Source: Polytrichum commune
Lineage: Eukaryota > Streptophyta > Polytrichopsida > Polytrichales > Polytrichaceae
NCBI GenBank assembly: GCA_950295325.1
Contig: OX485807.1
Location: 26,323,666-26,387,665 of the forward strand
Direction: 5' to 3'
Length of the DNA: 64,000 bases
The notes beneath the pieces are model-generated. The model was not told the DNA's origin, made no database searches, and saw nothing but the letters and a program-made list of their open reading frames with translations. The first letter of the stretch is position 1. Each line of letters starts with the position of its first letter. Position numbers and translations under genes: made by a program. Shown in pieces: positions 58,813 to 64,000 of the stretch.

Positions 58813-61276
58813 TACAGGGTTTGAGTAGGGTGGATTAATTACCAAAAGTGTCGGCAACAGTTATTTAAGTTTAGAGGGAGAAGCCATTGTAGGTTAGGAT
58901 ACAAAAATGTGGTCAATCACGGTTCGGCACCCCTCAGAAAAACCAAAAGTGTAGCTTGTAGGGTTTGTATCGGTTGCCAGTTTTTCTTTGACGTAGTTGT
59001 GTAGAGATCTGGAGCCATGGGGAGCTTTAGTATACATGTAGTTAAGCATTACGATAAGCCAGGACTTGAAAGAAAGAAACTACATGGGAGTTGTGGAAAT
59101 CCAGGTATATGGACATGATGATGATGATGATGACCTCATGGTACTCAACATGAGTGGAGCAGCTGATGAAACTCTCGGAGAGGCTGGTAGTGAAGAGGTT
59201 AGTGCATAGTTCAAGCCAACCTTGAGGATGAAGTTGAAAGTTAGTGGTGATGATCTGGTAGTGTGACTGATCGTTTGTTCTGGTACTTGGTGTTTACCAG
59301 AGATAATAATAACCCATACAGTGGTCTTTTGTTTCCATTGCCTTATGGCTACTACATTCACGAAATTCAGTATTGTGTCAGCATCATGATATGACTGCCT
59401 ATCTACAAATTACCTAACCTTGTGGCTTTGGAATGTCATTTCTTTAAGTTTAAGGTCGAGTTAGAATATCTCGCGAGGAAGGAATCTGTGAACTGCATCT
59501 CAAATTGCCAGTGCCCAATCTTTAATGGTGGAATGAGTGTCGTTGCATCCCCTTCAGGATTAATATCTTTACAATGCCAAATTATTTGGCGTAGAACATT
59601 GCAACCCTACATTTGATAGCATTGGTTCAATGGTGTAGTTTGATATGATTACTCAATGTGAAATCAATGTTGATATGCACATCTAGGGGTAAGTCTGTGA
59701 TGTGTGGATATGCTTATCCATGCCAATATTCGATTGGTTTGAGTTTTGTATCCTGGTACGATGTCCACAAGGCCAAAGCATGTGGCCATATAATGGGCAC
59801 TTGTAGGTTTGCTAATATCTTTGGCCATATAATTGGCACTTCTAGGTCCATGAACATCTTTGGCCATTAGATGAACTTAGAAATTGTGGATTAAAAAGTT
59901 TGTCATTTCAATTGCCAAAAGTACAATAGAGTTTAAAATTTGTAAGAGTCCAAAGTGAAGATTCTCTTACAAGTGTTTTCATTATTGAACCTAGAATAAT
60001 GTCTAGATTTGCTCACATAGTCCAATCTTATGGAATGTCTCACCCAATATAATAAGCCAATTTTTTTTTTTGTCGATGGTCTCCTGATAGTGCACGATCT
60101 TCAAGTCAATTGTCTTGATTTACAAGAAACAAGAATATTCTCTCTACTTTTGTGCCGCGCTTAATCTTTAGAGCATTAGCATCTTCACATTCCTTTGTAT
60201 GTCATTATCTGCTTTGTAGCATTAGAATATTGTGTGCTATTGTTGTCATTAATCAATCAAGGTGCAAGTTCTAACGATCTACATAACATTATTAACTAAT
60301 GTGTGCCTTGAGAATATGACCATGGGATGTCCCAACCTAGTGCAAGGAGACTCATATCAAGTCTCCCAGGGTTATATTCTCAGGGCCCACATAAACGAAC
60401 GCACATTGCTTAGTAATGTTTTGTATTTCTTAATAACTATGAGAAAAAAAAACGATCGGTCAATTTGGTTGGAGGTTAACGACTCAATGTGGTAATTTTA
60501 GCATTACTCATTATTGACACAATTGGTAAAGCAATTTTAGCATGCTCCCAAAACACACACTTTTTGTATATGTAAAGGCTCATATTTGAGGGCCCATGCT
60601 TATAAATATATTTTGGAAAGGTTAGATATTTTGTACAATCATAATAATTGTTAGAGATATGAAAGATTAATAAGTTATTGATGGCCATTTCATAGCATTA
60701 TTCAACCAAGTGGGTCGGTTCCATGATCATGGAATATGCCAATTATATTTTGTGGGGCCCCCAAACAAAGTATGAATACTTGTTTACTATTCATACATTT
60801 AGGTTGACACTTGAAAATTTGGGTTGAGTTATACTCCCAACATTATTCACAAGAAACACTATTCATCTTGGTTTTTGCTCATTGAAAATACTATACACAA
60901 TAGCATTATCATTGGAAATACTAACACTATTCACACTTTTCTTACTATTTATACTTGTACTATTCATCATTCGTGTTGGCATCAATTTCTTCCTATTTTC
61001 TAAGTTTCTTCCCATGAAGGTAACATAGTGGATGCCAATATTAGATGTTGAATATGGAATGGAACAAAACCATGCAATTGAATAATGTTATGCTCTTCTA
61101 TGATAGACAACAATTGTATACATACAATAATCAACTGCACTCACCATGGTCCTTGCAGTGAAGAAAACAAAGGCATAACATCATTGTTGACTTCTAACTC
61201 CATAAATAGATTAGCAAAACATGAACACAACCTTGCAGTCACATCATGGTTTTGGGTTATTGCAAGAGGTGAATAA
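58813..61276. other. Gene-free stretch downstream of ZIP
   Basis: No gene is recognised. The plus-strand frame around 59085-59208 encodes an acidic run (HDDDDDDL) from a (GAT)n repeat and has no known relative. Near 59780-59870 is a short imperfect tandem repeat ('ggccatataat.ggcactt'). Repeat R3 occupies about 60475-61100. Confidence 0.45.
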
Positions 61277-61856
61277 GGGGTTGTTTACATCATGGACCAT
61301 GAAGTTGTCCCATGTTAAAGGGCATTTTTCCATTGTTACACTTCATGGTCACATTTCCATAGTTAGATTTCTACGAAAATGTAGTTTTAAAGCCTTTGGG
61401 CCCTTGACTAGGTGTAAACCCTACATGGACCAAGAGAAGTGACCGTGCACCAAAAAGGATATGTTGATCGTTTTTTCAATATATGTCCCGAAAGGAATTT
61501 TGGGGAATTTTCTTCATGTTTGACCTTCTCCCCTTCTTCCCTCATAACTATAGAAACGCTCCTCCCCATCCAAAAAAAAACATTGAAAAATATTAAAACA
61601 ACATTTTTCTACCATGGTCCCTTGACATTTGCAACGAGAGAACCTCTTTTCCCTCTCCCACTACAAAACCCATTGGACCATGACAGTGGATAATGTAGGC
61701 TTGAAAATAGGCCTTTTGAGGACCTTAAGTTCCATGGTCACTCTTACATTTATTTTGGGGATGTAAACTGAAGTGGTCTCGGGACGAGTTCAACAACCAA
61801 TTACATTTTTTAAAGGAGCAAGGGACGACTTCATGGTCCATGATGTAAACAACCCC
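61277..61856 (+). mobile_element. Tourist-like MITE, family T2, copy d (best preserved)
   Basis: TAA on both sides (61274-61276, 61857-61859). Inverted ends GGGGTTGTTTACATCATGGA and TCCATGATGTAAACAACCCC match exactly over about 20 bp and continue with few mismatches. 580 bp, non-coding. Confidence 0.92.
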
Positions 61857-62189
61857 TAAATATCAAAGGGTGTGGGGGTTGTCAGTAGTGCTTGAGTTTA
61901 GTTAGCCTTAGTAAACTAAATATGATATTTAGTGTCATATGGTATTTTATGTCACTATGGTAATTTTTTGGATGACACTTCTTATGAATAAGCGAACAAA
62001 TATTGTCATGGATGATGTATGAGTTCATTCTTTGGCCAAAACCCTACCTTGTGATGAAATGTTGTCATGAATGATTGAAATTTGGATGAAAAATCATTTG
62101 GCGAGTGACAGTAATTGCAACACCGTAAATCTATAATCCCCCAATTGTTTACAAGGAATGACAAATAATGTTGGGTTGACATTTAGGGC

Positions 62190-62720
62190 CGCTTTACACC
62201 TAGAGGCCGGGCCAATTCGTTGTGTAAGAGGCTTGAAATCCTCACTTGTAATTGGCCAAAAGGTTGAAATCGGCCCCAACCCCTTTACACCTAGAGGCTG
62301 GGCTGAGTTGTTGGTATGAAATTTTTAATCAAAAAGTACATGGTATGACACGGCCGGAGCTCATTGAATTGGGTGCACCCAAAATGGAAGGCCAATTCTT
62401 GGCCCCGGGGCTATCGTTAATTTTTTAAAATAAAAAAACACATTTTAATAAAATATGAATTTTTTAACAAACCATTTCCATTGGATTATGTGGAAATATG
62501 AACGGCTCTATGCTAGATTATGCTAGATCCATTGGATTATCCTAGATTTATTGAATCGGCCTAGCTTCTTGGCCCTAAGGCCTTTACATATGGGAAAATT
62601 GGCCCCCATTATAATCTTATTATAATGTGTAGTTGAGGCCGGCCGTGTCATACCATGTACTTGTGAAAGTAGGCGTTCACAAGTATCCATGGTATGACAC
62701 GGCCGGTTTGAATGTATATG
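62190..62720. repeat. Complex of inverted repeats, GGCCGG-type
   Basis: A 24-bp perfect inverted repeat occupies 62334-62357 and 62639-62662 (AAGTACATGGTATGACACGG and complement). A third partial copy ends at about 62705. Upstream, 'ctttacacctagaggc' is repeated at about 62198 and 62283 after a 'tttagggcc' start. It looks like one or two nested MITEs; exact borders are uncertain. Confidence 0.6.
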
Positions 62721-64000
62721 AATACTTGTGAAAGTAGGCGGCGTCACTAAAATATTATAAAATATACATACTAAATCAGCACACTAAATTTAAGTGTCAT
62801 TTTAGAATGACAAAGACAATTTCAAATGGTAAGTCATAAAAATTATAACCTCAATGTTAATGAGGATTTTGTAATTTTATTTGACCTCCAAGTTAATTAC
62901 GTGCTTCATTGATGGTTTCATTTCCGGAATGAAATCCCAATGAATTGCTTATTTACTAATAGGAAGTGCACATATATATTGGATTTTAGACCTTGAAGGC
63001 GAAGTGCACTCAATATGGGATTTGTAGGCAAACGGCCTTCAAAAATACAAGGGCAATATTTTTGTCGAAGTTGGGCGGGGCGGGCATCAGTTTTCGGTTG
63101 GGTTCAAAAATTTCCCTGGAGGCTGCCCCCCGCCCGGATCTGACACCCCCATAGTTCGTAGGGGCGAACTTAATGTCCGCCCTAATCCATTGGCAGTGAG
63201 GCCACCAATGCAGGGGCTCAATCCACTTACTTAAACCCAGGTGGGCCGCTACTCATTCAGGGGCCCACACACCTCGAAGCCTTAAAGCCCTTTATCCGTG
63301 TGGTGGCAGCTCGCAAACACGTGCTAACACTTAAACATGGGCTTCAACTACACTAAATATGATATTTAACTTAGTGTCACTTATTATTTGGAGTTACACA
63401 TTCCTAACAGTTATACGCCCTAAACTTCCGTAATATCAACATCCATAAGCTCACTCACTCTCTTACACTCTCTAAACCTTAGGGAACAGATGTTCGTAGT
63501 TCAAATCTCATTCCTTATTGTCACATTTCTCTCCCTTACATCACGGATTTTGTCATTAATGCAAACCACCAAAGAAGTCAACCCACACGCTCGCATTGCA
63601 CCATGTGTCAATATGTGAAGTGTCGTCTTCTTCTTCTTCTTCTGCTTCTTCTGCCACTTGTTGAATGTTGGTGTATGCATATGCCAGATCGCACGGGAAG
63701 GCCAAGTGGAGTGGACCACGCCACACCGTTAAAACGTTGCACTTTGTGTTATCCCATGCTGTCACATGCTACATTAATTCTATAGCATCACGCATCCATG
63801 CTAACACTACAAAACTCCGTAATATCACGTGCACTTTGGTTGCCACTGGTGTGATACTACAGAGTTTAGAGTGTAGTGTTGCATAAATCCAAATAGTAAG
63901 TGACATTAAGTATCATGTTTAGTGCAACATCTCCCATCGTACTTAATTAGGAGAGTAGGACACCCACCACCAGTGTGTATTTTTGACGAAGTTTTTGCAA
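62721..64000. other. Gene-free right edge
   Basis: No gene is recognised. A diverged M3 MITE spans about 63420-63875 in reverse orientation. A (TTC)n run lies at 63627-63650, and decayed ACTAAATAT palindromes lie near 63352 and 63906. Confidence 0.5.

Noticed and set aside
59085-59210. Extra C-terminal exon of the ZIP gene
   Set aside because: The ZIP frame ends properly with VVLIWG and a stop. The acidic run comes from a (GAT)n repeat.

Overview
The window is nuclear DNA of a land plant. It is AT-rich (my visual estimate is over 60% A+T) and dominated by transposon debris. Two complete spliced genes support the plant assignment: a chloroplast-type class A DnaJ with a transit-peptide-like N-terminus, and a ZIP metal transporter of the plant ZIP2/ZIP11 type. 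Introns have GT..AG borders and range from tens of bases to 1.9 kb. I cannot name the species. LINEs with a restriction-like endonuclease are unusual for a typical flowering plant as far as I know, so a fern, lycophyte, gymnosperm or early-diverging angiosperm should be considered.

Layout. 1-1350: 3' half of a LINE carrying a zinc knuckle and a restriction-like endonuclease (RLE), with its 3' UTR and (TCTA)n tail. 1350-11100: gene-free repeats, including MITEs at 7173-7755, 9211-9597 and 9631-10124 and a tRNA-derived SINE near 6315-6585. 11100-11490: a cluster of short covarying hairpins. 11759-12708: a second, decayed RLE-LINE. 13200-14150: a GC-rich island of unknown nature. 14250-26100: more MITEs, some nested, and a small fragment of a different LINE. 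26168-31829 (minus): the DnaJ gene in 11 exons. 32000-53540: gene-free, with Tourist-like and TA-flanked MITEs, tandem duplications, a third RLE-LINE interrupted by a SINE, and repeat arrays. 53755-58812: the ZIP gene with TATA box, GC-rich leader, three coding exons and a poly(A) signal. 58813-64000: repeats again.

The two genes have no evident functional link; one is a plastid chaperone cofactor, the other moves divalent metals. The most informative system is in the repeats. The LINE 3' UTR ends in a conserved segment with a stem-loop and a short microsatellite tail. The same segment forms the 3' half of a tRNA-headed SINE that has jumped into a LINE copy with a 14-bp target duplication. 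This is what an RLE-LINE/SINE partnership would look like. Several MITE families can be bounded to the base, because pre-insertion sites or matching target duplications lie in the same window.
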